Positions 27,401 to 36,716 are shown, counted from the first letter of the stretch. The stretch is DNA of 64,000 nucleotides from Pectobacterium wasabiae CFBP 3304 (GCF_001742185.1 NZ_CP015750.1:2604001-2668000), one strand, 5' to 3'. A program made the numbers and translations. Notes: generated from the sequence alone by a model not told the origin.

Positions 27401-29314
27401 CTGGCAGGCAATGTGCTGAAGATGGCCCGTTCGGATGATGGAAAAGGCTTATATGCGCTCACGGCGGGCACGTTGTACCACTACACCATTGGTGATAGCG
27501 GCGTACTGAGCAATTCCGCGACGTTTACTCAGGTTGATGGCACAACACCTATTGGCTTGTCTGTTGATGCCAACGGCACCGTTTATGTATTGGGTAACAG
27601 CGGCAAGATAACGATTTACACGACGGCGGCAAATGGTGCGGTGAGCTATGCTGGCCAACTGGCGCGTGGTAGTGACGGGGTTACGCTGACCTATACCGAC
27701 AGTGAGGGGAACCAGAAAAGCGCCGGAACGTTAGCTACCAGTAATGAACTTAATCATGCTAATTCCGCTTTTACCGTGACGGATGAAGGGTATATCTACG
27801 TGGTCACCAGCAACGTGGGTAACCGACTCACTGTGCTGCATTACGATAGCTCGACGAACGCTGTCAGCCGGGTTGAGGCCCTGACGTTTAGCAATCCCTG
27901 GGGCGTGACTGCTTCTGCAGACGGTAAGGTACTGTATGTCGGCAGCAATAACGGTGCCGTGACCGTTTACGCGATTGGTTCGGATGGTAAGCTCACGCAA
28001 ACTGGGATGCTGGCGGCAGGGCGTCCTGTCACGACGTTGACGTTATCGGAAGATGGCAAATCGTTGTATACCGGCGCGCGTTTCTTTAATACGGGGGTGA
28101 TGGTATCCAGTGCATTGGCTTATGCCCCTTATAGCGCGGTATCTGCCAGCACACCTTTTGCTCAGGGGATTGCGTTTTCTGATGTCGACATGGATGGCCG
28201 GAGTAATTATCAAGGGATTACCTTCACGATTGCGCGTTCTGGCGGGGTCTCTGCCGACGATGTATTTGGGCTGGCGGAAGGCCAAGATTTGACGCTGAAA
28301 GACGGTTCTCTCCTGCTGAATGGCAACAAAATTGCTGACGTGAAGATCGCAGAAGGAACGATCACTGTTAGCGTAACAGCATCTATCTCTAAGACTGTTG
28401 CCAATCAAATTTTGCAGCAGGTGACGTACCGTAATAGTGCTGAGACTGTACCGACACGCATCGATATGGTCATTGAAATCGGTGATGGCAATAAATCTGC
28501 CACGTTAAGCATGGGGCTGATCCTTAACAACGCACCGGAAGCAACGGATACAGAACTGACGTTAGGAAATGCGCAGGTGGGCACACATTATGAGGTGAAG
28601 CTACCCGATGCGTTGTTTAGTGACAAAGAGAATGATCCCTTCGTGTTATCGGTTGAGGGATTGCCGGAAGGGCTGCGTTTTGATGCCGCCAGTCACACCA
28701 TCAGCGGTATGCTGGAAAACGGTCAGGCAGGGCAATATGAGCTGACAGTAAAAGCTGCCGATACCAACGGTGGCAGCGCGGAGCGTCATGTCACGCTGAC
28801 GGTGGATGGCGATCCTACACAAGTGCCGACGATTGGCGGTGAATCCAGTTCTCTTAAAAATGATTACGCCCTTGATGGCTACGATCCCGATAGTTCAGTT
28901 GATGTGTTGGGTGGGGTCAAAGACAGCCAACTGTCTGCGGATGGCAAAACCCTCTATGTCGTGAGTTCACCAGAGAGTGGTTCTGCGGTGCTGAGCGTGT
29001 TTGTCCGTAACGAGGAAGGCAAATTCACCCTATCGCAGACCTTCTTTAATTACCACTCCGTTTACAACAATGAGACGGAGCAAAACGATAAGATTGTGGA
29101 TAATGCCGGATTGGCCGGCGCGTCAGATGTGATTCTGGCCGCCGATGGGCGTTATCTGTATGTGGTAGGCAGTGAAGACAATACGGTGACCATTTTCAGC
29201 GTTGGCAGCGACGGTCAACTAACGCAAGCAGGTGTCCTTGATTCGGCTGCTCTGGGGGACGTTCGTTGGATGTGCGTTCCCATATTGTTTCGCAGGGCGA
29301 TTATCTCTTTATAA
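24494..29314 (+). CDS. Giant LEPR-type surface protein, 5' part (frameshifted)
   Basis: A 1,606-residue ORF, the first half of a protein of about 3,178 residues. The N-terminus carries LEPRMMFDAAA (residues 22-32) after a basic stretch, a signature found at the start of large repetitive secreted proteins (LEPR-XLL type, from memory). It is not a normal Sec signal peptide. Then come cadherin-like modules, a beta-propeller-like block (about 215-535, with repeated LSADGKxLYV motifs), a VCBS-like module starting LSDANFDALNAGNGNYGG, another cadherin-like module, a second propeller (about 835-1210), a second VCBS-like module and an Ig-like domain (LPDALFSDKENDPFVLSV). The frame breaks at G5 (29254-29258): one added G joins it to the next ORF. 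RBS AGGA precedes the ATG. It follows tadG by 58 bases. Confidence 0.82.
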   Translation: MTFSRSKSGSALTRAPRQAWVLEPRMMFDAAAVVTAADVIAHVAVAPTDTAPGVDATPVKATVTITDSSDSFVPVDLFSGVSVSADKSGQELKDLVITVNRTGANQALMIDGKSIALEAGSGTTRADDDGFAYRVAVSGDTTTITVNIDGFTDRLADTEALIDGIAYKPLNNTVAGGDVVVTLKSLSDEGGTSADTAELNIHSTITIDSKINVAPVVSGETLLEAESLTTGTDVAYSSDGKQAYVAGSDNTLTIFTVGESGHLTQKQSLTVENLGHVNHMVVSADGKSLYTISSNGNLMQFSLQNGTPSHTATISVGAGSNGGLAIADDGSQIYVDASSSYGREVFVYQRNTETGELTRTDSLRHRNGVIATAGEYVYIAHSGAIVNDNHELQVYQRDSAGKLTLLGSISLVIKGQDPVDYAMAVSADGKSIYIANPKTNDITLYRVGVDNELTLVNTFSTPPVGSLVLNAEGTRLYAAATDGMVSVYAVSSTGALTLVGQAEGSTTGGDIALSQDGRSLLVAGEGVSRYSTLLTQIRGSDAAIASGITLSDANFDALNAGNGNYGGMQLIVSRDGGASDKDVFNFSAANDLQFKNGQIFQGDRAVATFSQSGGILTIAFLSGTSRTEANAVLHQVTYLNTDTVADGSVVALSLRANDGKVDSLPVTLAVLVTTNTAPILAVEAAPLSNYDTTATVVNVFTNTQITAGEAGQKILDITLKVGGLEQAANEFLVIDGTRIDLTKSGEGTTASGYTYTYAFNDGSGTLEIHHATGMTMAAAQALINDVAYTNETTQATAGTRTVTLVSVRDDGGAAGQGEDTATLNVVATLTLAINNAPTIQTDIPVDPNLYYSDGLLTGYDSHVSSIVLSDDGRTLLVIGTTAANYGGDARASLYQRDPDTGKLTLLQRLVPGTDDGDASNGTEISGLIGRSAVFSSDGSTVYLSANSEVLVFSKDANTGMLSLTARVDGLAGNVLKMARSDDGKGLYALTAGTLYHYTIGDSGVLSNSATFTQVDGTTPIGLSVDANGTVYVLGNSGKITIYTTAANGAVSYAGQLARGSDGVTLTYTDSEGNQKSAGTLATSNELNHANSAFTVTDEGYIYVVTSNVGNRLTVLHYDSSTNAVSRVEALTFSNPWGVTASADGKVLYVGSNNGAVTVYAIGSDGKLTQTGMLAAGRPVTTLTLSEDGKSLYTGARFFNTGVMVSSALAYAPYSAVSASTPFAQGIAFSDVDMDGRSNYQGITFTIARSGGVSADDVFGLAEGQDLTLKDGSLLLNGNKIADVKIAEGTITVSVTASISKTVANQILQQVTYRNSAETVPTRIDMVIEIGDGNKSATLSMGLILNNAPEATDTELTLGNAQVGTHYEVKLPDALFSDKENDPFVLSVEGLPEGLRFDAASHTISGMLENGQAGQYELTVKAADTNGGSAERHVTLTVDGDPTQVPTIGGESSSLKNDYALDGYDPDSSVDVLGGVKDSQLSADGKTLYVVSSPESGSAVLSVFVRNEEGKFTLSQTFFNYHSVYNNETEQNDKIVDNAGLAGASDVILAADGRYLYVVGSEDNTVTIFSVGSDGQLTQAGVLDSAALGDVRWMCVPILFRRAIISL
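29254..29258 (+). repeat. G5 tract at the frameshift in the giant surface-protein gene
   Basis: Frame 1 reads AALG then DVRWMC and stops 55 bases on. The other frame reads SGGRSLDVRSHIVSQGDY and is clearly native. Six G residues here would fuse the two frames into one ORF ending at 34029. Confidence 0.8.
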
Positions 29315-32300
29315 CGGCGGCACAGCCCAATGGCGAGAATGACGAGCGCAGCGTGCTGGTGTTTAAGCGCGGAACGGACGGCAAACTGACATCGGTTTCT
29401 CAGGTCGATAATTTGATCGGTGCGAGCCGTCTTGTGCTTGATCCGGCGGAGCGTTACCTGTTCGTATCCGGCTCCGGCGGTACTGTTGGTGTCACTGCCT
29501 TCAGCATTGACGCGCAAGGCGCTTTATCGCAGGTCGGCCAGATTAGCGGTGCGAGCGAGTATTACATCAACGAGCTTGCGCTATCGTCCGATGGCAAGAC
29601 GCTGTATGCGATTAATGCCGATGGCGTTCAGTACACGCTTAATACGATAACGGTGGGGGCCAATGGTGCGCTCTCGCTTACGGATACAACGTCAATCACC
29701 GATGATGGGGGCGATACCGGTGAAGGGTTGGCAACCGGTTTGGTGGTTTCTGCCGATGGAACGGCGCTGTTTGTGATCGGTAAGAACATCACCGTCTTCT
29801 CCCGTGCCGAAGATGGCAGCCTAACGTTGAAGGACACGATTAGCGGCAGTTGGGATAGCCCGATCGATCTTTTCTTTTCGGATCTGCAAAACGTGGAGCT
29901 GAGCGCTGATGGCAAGCAGTTGTACCTGATTGGCGGCGATAAGATCCATGTGTTGGATATTGGTACGGCTGGTGCCACCTATACCGAAGGTAATGATGCA
30001 ACGGTGCTGCTGCCCTCTGGTCGTTTGTCCGATCCACAGCTCGATGTGTTAAATGAAGGAAAGGGCGACTATCGTGGCGCGAGTATCACAGTGGGCCGAC
30101 AAACGGGTGGGTTACAGGAAGACACCTTTGACTTTAAGGCAGATAACGGCCTAACGCTGGATGGTGACAACATCGTCAAAAATGGCACCGCGATAGCCAC
30201 CTTTACGCAGGTTAATGGCGTCTTGACCATTAAATTCATTGGTGCGACAACGAAAGCCGATGCGCAGAATGTGCTGCGTCAGATCACCTATCTCAACAGC
30301 AGCAAAGATCCTGAACAAGCAGGATCGACGCCGACATTCACGTTTAGCATTAATGATGGCGACAACAATGTCGCAACGATAGACGTGGCCGTCACTCTTA
30401 TTGGCGTAAACGATCCGGCTGTATTGACAACCACGGTACTGAACCCACAAATTCCGAGCAACGGCGAGTTCGTCAAACTGTTTAAAGATACTCACGTCGA
30501 CACTATCGAGAGTGGGCAAACCATCTGGCAGGTGGTGCTGACGTTTGATAAGTCTGGGCCGAATGAAGCCATTAACGTGGAAGGCAATACGATTGTACTT
30601 GTTCCTTCTACCGGAGCTCCGCGAACAGCCAACGATATGCAGTATAGCGTGTCCGTAGACAGCGAAGGTAAAGCGACGGTAATACTCTATGCTGCGCGGG
30701 GGGGCACTGAGACAGCCGCACTGATTGACAGCATCAGTTACAACTATTTTGGGAATGATACCAGCGGGGAACGCCACGTTACCCTGATGGTTATGGAAAA
30801 TAACTATAGCGGTAGCGCCCCAGAAACCACATTGGAGCAGGCGATTACGCTGACGCTGGTGCCTGCCCTAGAAGCTAATACCGCACCGGTCATCACGGTT
30901 CCGGTTACGACGCCGACGTATACCGAACGTGCCGATCCTATTGCGTTGGTGCCTGATGCAACGGTGTCCGATGGGCAGATGGATAAACTCAACGGCGGTA
31001 AAGGTAACTATGACGGTGCGACGCTGAAGGTGACGTTGGGCGACGGCAAAACTGCACTCGATAAGCTTGGCTTCGATGCGGGTAATGGCCTGACGTTATC
31101 GGGGGATTCGCTCCAGAAAGACGGCGTGACCATTGGTCAGGTGACTAACCAGGATGGCGTGCTGACGATCCGCTTCAACGCGGATGCGGGCACAATTCCG
31201 ACCACAGAAGACGTGCAGAACGCGCTGCGTCAGATTACCTATGCTAGCGACAGCCATACGCCTGCCGCACAGGTGGCAGTGACAGTGACGCTGGCGGATC
31301 GCTATCTGGTGTCTCAGGTTACGGCTTTAACCATAGACATCACACAGATTAATGATGTTCCAGCCGTCAATACCGATCCTGTTCTGTCATTCGGTGATTT
31401 AGATCGGCTCCAGACGCTGGAATTGTCGGCATTTGGGCTAACAGGTTCAACGAACAGCGCAGTGTCTGCTGACGGTAGCCGTGTATATATTGCTGACCAG
31501 CAAGGTCATGTTGCGCTGTTTAGCCGTAATGTTGATGGCACCTTGACGCACGTGCGCACCACCGCTATTGCCAGCGGCGTCATTCAACTTCAAATGACGT
31601 CTGATGGTACAAATTTATACGCCCTGCAAAGAAATGGCAGCGAAGGCGTTATTGTTACTTTCACTCTCGATAGTGAAGGCAATCTGACAGAGCAAAGCTC
31701 TCTTAAACAGATCTGGGATGCGGCGCAGATTACGCTGTCGGATGATGGTAAAAACCTTTATCTGATGAATCGGGAGACGGTTATCGTTTATGGGCGAGAT
31801 ACCGCTACCGGTACACTTACCCGTCTCCAAGCGCTCGATAATGATATGTCAACACCGCCTTATCTCTGGGCACCGACGGAAGTCATCACGCAGGGGGATA
31901 AAGTGTATGTGGTCACTGACCCCAGCAACGGTTCATCACTCATTGTTTATCAACGTAATAGTGAAACAGGTCAACTGACCCCGCTGGCGTATCTCCATTC
32001 AGGGGAAACGGATAGCACTGGTAAGGTCGTTAATCTGGACTATGTGCAACATTTATCTGTCAGTGCTGATGGGCAAACGATCTTTATCGCGAATAGCCGT
32101 ACCAGTTCCTTTAACGGATGGACAGGGGAAATGATGGTCAGCAACCACCCGTTGAAGATAGATGCTTTCCGCCTCAACGCTGCCGGGACGTTAACGCATT
32201 TGGGCACCATCAATGGCACCGCGACGGTGGAAGACATTTCACTGTCAGCGGATGATAAAACGCTGTATGTCGCCTTATCCGATGGTTCCCTGGCTTATTA

Positions 32301-34029
32301 TTCGGCGGACACGTTGGAACGTATTGATGCCCAGAATAATCTGGCGGATGCCCAGAAAATTGCGGTATCACCACGAGGTGAGCTCATTATTCTTGCCGAT
32401 GCGCTGGTGGTTATGCGCCAGACTCCGCTAAGTGCTTTCTATACCAATGGCGGATCTGCGGTAGCGGCAGTGCCGACATTGACACTCAGCGATGCGGAAT
32501 TAGATGCCGCAAACGGCGGTGCAGGGGATTACCGCGGCGCATCGGTTGTGTTTCAGCGTAGTGAATCTCCTTCATCAAACGATCGTTTTGAGATGATTGC
32601 TGGCAACGGTTTTACCGTCTTGGGTAACGTTATCAGTAAAGATGGGCAACCGGTGGCAACGTTGAGTCAGGCTGATGGCCGGGCTTCTGTGACGTTTACC
32701 GCCAGCCTTTCCCGTGATGAAGCGACTGCTCTTGTGCGCCAGATGGGTTGGCGTAGCACGGTAGTGGTTAATGAGAGTTCTGTGGCACTCCGCGTGGTGC
32801 TGAATGATGGAGAGCAGGACTCCACACCTTACGAGGCGACGGTAACGATTTCCGATCGTGTGAATCAAGCGCCTGTGGGGAATAGTGATGCCTTTACCCC
32901 GCCTGTCGCACAGGTTGGCACCCGTTGGAGTTATACCTTACCGGATTCGCTGTTTACCGATCCTGAAAATGACGCACTGACGTTTACCGTTGACGATACG
33001 CGATTGCCTAACGGTGTGAGCTTCGATAGCGCAACTCGTACTCTTAGCGGTACTCCATCAACGGCGGGAACGTTCAACCTGACGATTACCGCCAGAGACA
33101 GCGCGGGCAACGCGACGGCGCTGAATGTTGCGTTGACGATCAATGCAGCCTCAACGCCGGTTGACCCTGGAACGCCGACGGAACCTGCCAATCCTGATAA
33201 CACCGCAGCACCCGTGATTCTGGTACATCAGGGCGTGAGCCTGCCCGCTGATGCGAATGAAAGAGAACGCGAGCAGCCGCTGGGGGCGATTGTCGCCGAT
33301 CTGTCTCGCTCAGAAACACCACAGTCACCGACTAACACCATCATCGATGCGGTGCGCCAGCGCGATGCTGATACGGTACGCCAGTCGGATGCGCCTTGGG
33401 TGCTCGATCCTGTGATGTCACAACTGATGCCGACGCTGGAGCAGGTCAACTTCTCTTCTCGTGCTAACACTGCCGCGCGCGACGGCGCGACAGTCTCCTC
33501 GGCGGATTCCAACTTGTTCCTGAGTGTACGCGGTCAGGCAACCGCATTGGAATCGGCGTTCAGTAGCGTGCAGGGCGCATTACAACCCGATGCCTCCGGT
33601 GCGCTCACTTTTAGCTTGCCGCAGCGCATGTTCAGCGTGCGTGAAGGTAATGCCATGCTGACGCTGCAATTGGCGAACGGGCGTTCGCTACCTGCGTGGG
33701 TACAGTTTGATGCCCGCAGTGGCGTGGTGCGCATTACCGATGCCAGCACAGTGCAGGTAAATCAGATCCAACTGGTGCTGAAAGCCCAAGCCGCAGACGG
33801 CACCAGCCGGACGGTGCCGATCACGTTGCAAACTGGACTGGGCGATGGTGCAGCGATGGCGACGGACAGTGGTGCGATGCAACTACCTTCACACGCCGCT
33901 GAAAATGAGGATGTGGAGCCGTTAGCGCCAGCGGGGAAAACCGCCTTTACCGAGCAACTGCGTCAGCATCAGCCGGAACAGGATGCGTTGCTGGCAGCGC
34001 TCTGTGAATTGAGCAGCCTGCGTGCGTAG
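29266..34029 (+). CDS. Giant LEPR-type surface protein, 3' part (frameshifted)
   Basis: A continuation of the preceding ORF (the listed TTG start is an artefact of the frameshift). It finishes the third propeller-like block, then carries VCBS-like modules beginning LSDPQLDVLNEGKGDYRG, VSDGQMDKLNGGKGNYDG and LSDAELDAANGGAGDYRG. These are interleaved with a cadherin-like module and a fourth propeller block (about residues 705-1055 of this part). A second Ig-like domain (LPDSLFTDPENDALTF) and a Pro/Thr linker follow. A distinct C-terminal domain contains LPQRMFSVREGNAMLTLQL and LPAWVQFDARSGVVRI. No RTX nonapeptides, LPxTG or autotransporter barrel are visible. It is probably an exported adhesin-like surface protein handled by the downstream genes. 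Confidence 0.82.
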   Translation: MDVRSHIVSQGDYLFITAAQPNGENDERSVLVFKRGTDGKLTSVSQVDNLIGASRLVLDPAERYLFVSGSGGTVGVTAFSIDAQGALSQVGQISGASEYYINELALSSDGKTLYAINADGVQYTLNTITVGANGALSLTDTTSITDDGGDTGEGLATGLVVSADGTALFVIGKNITVFSRAEDGSLTLKDTISGSWDSPIDLFFSDLQNVELSADGKQLYLIGGDKIHVLDIGTAGATYTEGNDATVLLPSGRLSDPQLDVLNEGKGDYRGASITVGRQTGGLQEDTFDFKADNGLTLDGDNIVKNGTAIATFTQVNGVLTIKFIGATTKADAQNVLRQITYLNSSKDPEQAGSTPTFTFSINDGDNNVATIDVAVTLIGVNDPAVLTTTVLNPQIPSNGEFVKLFKDTHVDTIESGQTIWQVVLTFDKSGPNEAINVEGNTIVLVPSTGAPRTANDMQYSVSVDSEGKATVILYAARGGTETAALIDSISYNYFGNDTSGERHVTLMVMENNYSGSAPETTLEQAITLTLVPALEANTAPVITVPVTTPTYTERADPIALVPDATVSDGQMDKLNGGKGNYDGATLKVTLGDGKTALDKLGFDAGNGLTLSGDSLQKDGVTIGQVTNQDGVLTIRFNADAGTIPTTEDVQNALRQITYASDSHTPAAQVAVTVTLADRYLVSQVTALTIDITQINDVPAVNTDPVLSFGDLDRLQTLELSAFGLTGSTNSAVSADGSRVYIADQQGHVALFSRNVDGTLTHVRTTAIASGVIQLQMTSDGTNLYALQRNGSEGVIVTFTLDSEGNLTEQSSLKQIWDAAQITLSDDGKNLYLMNRETVIVYGRDTATGTLTRLQALDNDMSTPPYLWAPTEVITQGDKVYVVTDPSNGSSLIVYQRNSETGQLTPLAYLHSGETDSTGKVVNLDYVQHLSVSADGQTIFIANSRTSSFNGWTGEMMVSNHPLKIDAFRLNAAGTLTHLGTINGTATVEDISLSADDKTLYVALSDGSLAYYSADTLERIDAQNNLADAQKIAVSPRGELIILADALVVMRQTPLSAFYTNGGSAVAAVPTLTLSDAELDAANGGAGDYRGASVVFQRSESPSSNDRFEMIAGNGFTVLGNVISKDGQPVATLSQADGRASVTFTASLSRDEATALVRQMGWRSTVVVNESSVALRVVLNDGEQDSTPYEATVTISDRVNQAPVGNSDAFTPPVAQVGTRWSYTLPDSLFTDPENDALTFTVDDTRLPNGVSFDSATRTLSGTPSTAGTFNLTITARDSAGNATALNVALTINAASTPVDPGTPTEPANPDNTAAPVILVHQGVSLPADANEREREQPLGAIVADLSRSETPQSPTNTIIDAVRQRDADTVRQSDAPWVLDPVMSQLMPTLEQVNFSSRANTAARDGATVSSADSNLFLSVRGQATALESAFSSVQGALQPDASGALTFSLPQRMFSVREGNAMLTLQLANGRSLPAWVQFDARSGVVRITDASTVQVNQIQLVLKAQAADGTSRTVPITLQTGLGDGAAMATDSGAMQLPSHAAENEDVEPLAPAGKTAFTEQLRQHQPEQDALLAALCELSSLRA

Positions 34030-34086
34030 CGCATTGCAGGCTGCATTTGAGACGAAATTTTATTTACTTAACCACTAACCCAGGCG

Positions 34087-34119
34087 CTTGCAGGCGGTAA
34101 TCAATCCACCGCCTGCAAG
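34087..34119 (+). repeat. Perfect 12-bp inverted repeat between the giant gene and the TolC-like gene
   Basis: CTTGCAGGCGGT and ACCGCCTGCAAG with a 9-base loop, 57 bases after the giant ORF. No T tract follows on either strand, so it looks like an mRNA-processing or stabilising hairpin, or an attenuating structure within the operon, rather than a classical terminator. Confidence 0.6.
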
Positions 34120-34158
34120 ATGAAGGGAACAGACAAATAGAAGATGGGGAGAACCCGG

Positions 34159-35961
34159 GTGAATCAGCACATAGCGCATTTCTGGGATAGCCAGCAACAC
34201 GACAGTCAGCAACAAAATGTTCAACACGAGGCTACACCACGCACCGCAGGTTCTCGGGTATTACGGATCGCGGTGACCCTCGCCTGTCTGGGGTTGGCCG
34301 GCTGTGCCGTTAAACCAGAGCCCGTCACGGTCGAGCAGCAGGCTGCACAGGCATTGAGTGACAGAACGCAGATGTTTGCCAATCAGGAACCGGTGCGCGG
34401 CACGATTACGCTGGATGAAGCGATTGCCCGTGCGCTGAAATATAACCTGCAACAGCGGGTCGCCCTGATGGAACAGGCGATGGAAGATGACCTGTTAGGC
34501 GTGCAGAATCTGGACATGTTGTTACCTAAACTGACCGCCCGCGCCGGGCTGCAAACTCGCGATAATGTGGCAGGTTCTAGCAGCCAGTCGGTCACAACAG
34601 GTCGGCAATCGCTGGAATCCTCCACCAGTCAGGATCAGACCATGCGCACCGCCGATCTGACGATGAGCTGGAATGTGCTGGATTTCGGCATCAGCTATTT
34701 CAACGCCAAAATGCAGGCGAACAAATCGCTGGCAGCGGAAGAACGCCGTCGTCGTGTGGTGGCGGATATTACCCGTCAGGTGCGGACGGCCTATTGGGAA
34801 GCGGCAACGGCACAACGCTTGCAGCCGGAAGTGACTACCGCGCTGACGCAGGCGCGTCAGGCGCTGGAATATGCGCGTCAGACCGAACAGCAGCGTTTGC
34901 TGGCACCGGTTGAGGCGCTGCGTTTCCAGAAAAATATGCTAGAGATGGTGCGTCAGTTGGAAATCGTCGATAGCGATCTGGTCGTAGCGAAATCTCGTCT
35001 GGCGGCGTTGATGAACCTGCCGCCGTCCAGCAAATATGATGTCGTCGTGCCCAATGAAAGTAGTTTGATTGCGCCAAAGATGGCCTACTCGCTCGACGAT
35101 CTGGAAAACTTCTCGATGGTGAAACGTCCGGAAGTGCGCGAAGAGAGCTATCTGGCTCGCAATAGCGTATTGGAAACCCGTAAATCGCTGCTGCGTCTGC
35201 TACCGGGCGTATCGTTGTTTGCCGGTATCAACGGCGACAGCAACAGCTATCTGGTCAATAGCCAGTGGGCGAGCGCGGGTGTTCAGGTCAGCGGTAATCT
35301 GCTGAACGTGTTGTCATGGTCATCGGTGAAACGTGCCGGGCAGGCGAATGAAGACTTGGCGGAAGTTCGTCGTCAGGCGCTGCGTATGGCGGTGTTGACG
35401 CAGGTGAATGTCGCCTGGCAGGAATATCAGCAGAGTACGCAGATGTTCAGTCGTTATCAGGAACTGGCGCGGATTCAGCGCGGTATCCTCAACCAGACCA
35501 CGCTCAGCGTACAACATCGTGCCGAAACACAGATGGAACAGGTGCGCGTTAGCACGGAAACCATTCTGACCACGCGCGCACGCGATCGCAGCTTTGCCGA
35601 TGTGCAGAACGCATTGGGCGCAGTGTATCAGGCCGCAGGTCTGGACGTGCTGCCAGATAACGTGAACGATGTCAGTCTGGCGGCGTTAAGCAACTCGATA
35701 GCCCGCACCACGGGGAATCTTGAAAAAGGCGGTGTTGCGGTGCCGCGTCTGTCTCTGCCAACACCGGCGGTGCCTGCCACCACGACGGCGTCCACCAAGG
35801 CTATTTCTACCGCGCCAGTATCGTCAACCGCTGCGCCAGTGACGAAACCTCTCGTGCCTGCTGCTGTTACGCCTGCCGCTAACGCCGGGAAACCTTACCG
35901 CGTGGTGAATACCGATATGTGGGATAACCTGCAATCCTTACAGGCGGGAGGCTCGCGTTAA
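34159..35961 (+). CDS. TolC-family outer-membrane lipoprotein
   Basis: A 600-residue outer-membrane efflux-type protein. After about 30 polar residues (rich in Gln/His) comes a lipoprotein signal (LRIAVTLACLGLAGC, Cys near residue 50). Two OEP repeats follow: TLDEAIARALKYNLQQRVALMEQ, DLTMSWNVLDFGISYFNAKMQANKS; and the second repeat with VQVSGNLLNVLSWSSVKRAGQANEDL. A Pro/Thr/Ala-rich C-terminal extension of about 90 residues follows, ending in KPYRVVNTDMWDNLQ. GTG 34159 is preferred for its GGGGAG RBS; ATG 34144 is possible. It forms the outer-membrane channel for the HlyD-like adaptors that follow. Confidence 0.85.
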   Translation: MNQHIAHFWDSQQHDSQQQNVQHEATPRTAGSRVLRIAVTLACLGLAGCAVKPEPVTVEQQAAQALSDRTQMFANQEPVRGTITLDEAIARALKYNLQQRVALMEQAMEDDLLGVQNLDMLLPKLTARAGLQTRDNVAGSSSQSVTTGRQSLESSTSQDQTMRTADLTMSWNVLDFGISYFNAKMQANKSLAAEERRRRVVADITRQVRTAYWEAATAQRLQPEVTTALTQARQALEYARQTEQQRLLAPVEALRFQKNMLEMVRQLEIVDSDLVVAKSRLAALMNLPPSSKYDVVVPNESSLIAPKMAYSLDDLENFSMVKRPEVREESYLARNSVLETRKSLLRLLPGVSLFAGINGDSNSYLVNSQWASAGVQVSGNLLNVLSWSSVKRAGQANEDLAEVRRQALRMAVLTQVNVAWQEYQQSTQMFSRYQELARIQRGILNQTTLSVQHRAETQMEQVRVSTETILTTRARDRSFADVQNALGAVYQAAGLDVLPDNVNDVSLAALSNSIARTTGNLEKGGVAVPRLSLPTPAVPATTTASTKAISTAPVSSTAAPVTKPLVPAAVTPAANAGKPYRVVNTDMWDNLQSLQAGGSR

Positions 35962-36716
35962 TGGCTGTCGGCATGATGCGTCCGCTGCTACTGGTGAGTG
36001 CGTTAAGTCTGCCCCTATGGGGGCAGGCGGCGACGCAGGGAGACATTCGCGTGCAGCTTAGCGCGCAGCGCTATACTGTGTTATCCAGCGAAATTGCCGG
36101 AAAAGTGACGGATATTGCAGTAAAAGAAGGCGAACACTTCAAACAGGGCGATACGCTGCTCACGTTTGACTGCACCGTGCTGCGTGAAAAACTGAACTAC
36201 TCAAACGCGGCAGAGAATGCCGCGCGTAAGAAACTGGCGATTGCCGATCGGTTGGATAAGCTCAATTCGATCAGCCTGTCGGATGTCGATCAGGCACGAT
36301 CGTCGGTGTCGATGGCGCAAGCGGAAAGCGGCGTCAATCGCGCGATGCTGCAACGCTGTGCCATTAAAGCGCCGTTCTCTGGTCGCGTAACGGAAACCAA
36401 GGTCAAGCGCTGGGAATCGGTGCCGGAAGGCAAAGAGCTGCTGGCGATCTATGATGACAGCGCGTTCGAGTTGGAAATGATCGTGCCGTCGCGCTGGCTG
36501 GTGTGGTTAAAGCAGGGCAGTGCTTTTCAGGTCACGCTGGATGAAACCGGCCTGAGCTATCCGGCTGAAATCAGCCGCCTCTCGTCGGCTATCGACCCAG
36601 TTAGCCAATCGGTGAAGGTCTTTGGTCGGATTACGCAATCCACCGCTGGATTACTACCGGGCATGAGCGGCGTGGCGCAAATTGTGCCACCAGATGCAGG
36701 CAGCGTAACGCCATGA
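35961..36716 (+). CDS. HlyD/RND-type periplasmic adaptor subunit
   Basis: A 251-residue exported adaptor with signal peptide MRPLLLVSALSLPLWGQAATQ. A lipoyl-like domain (VLSSEIAGKVTDIAVKEGEHFKQGDTLLTFDC) is split by a short helical hairpin, whose second half is RCAIKAPFSGRVTETKVKRWESVPEGKELLAI. A beta-barrel domain (FELEMIVPSRWLVWLKQGSAFQVTL) follows. It is shorter than usual HlyD proteins. It overlaps the TolC-like gene (TAATG) and the next gene (ATGA), so the set is translated as a unit. Confidence 0.87.
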   Translation: MAVGMMRPLLLVSALSLPLWGQAATQGDIRVQLSAQRYTVLSSEIAGKVTDIAVKEGEHFKQGDTLLTFDCTVLREKLNYSNAAENAARKKLAIADRLDKLNSISLSDVDQARSSVSMAQAESGVNRAMLQRCAIKAPFSGRVTETKVKRWESVPEGKELLAIYDDSAFELEMIVPSRWLVWLKQGSAFQVTLDETGLSYPAEISRLSSAIDPVSQSVKVFGRITQSTAGLLPGMSGVAQIVPPDAGSVTP

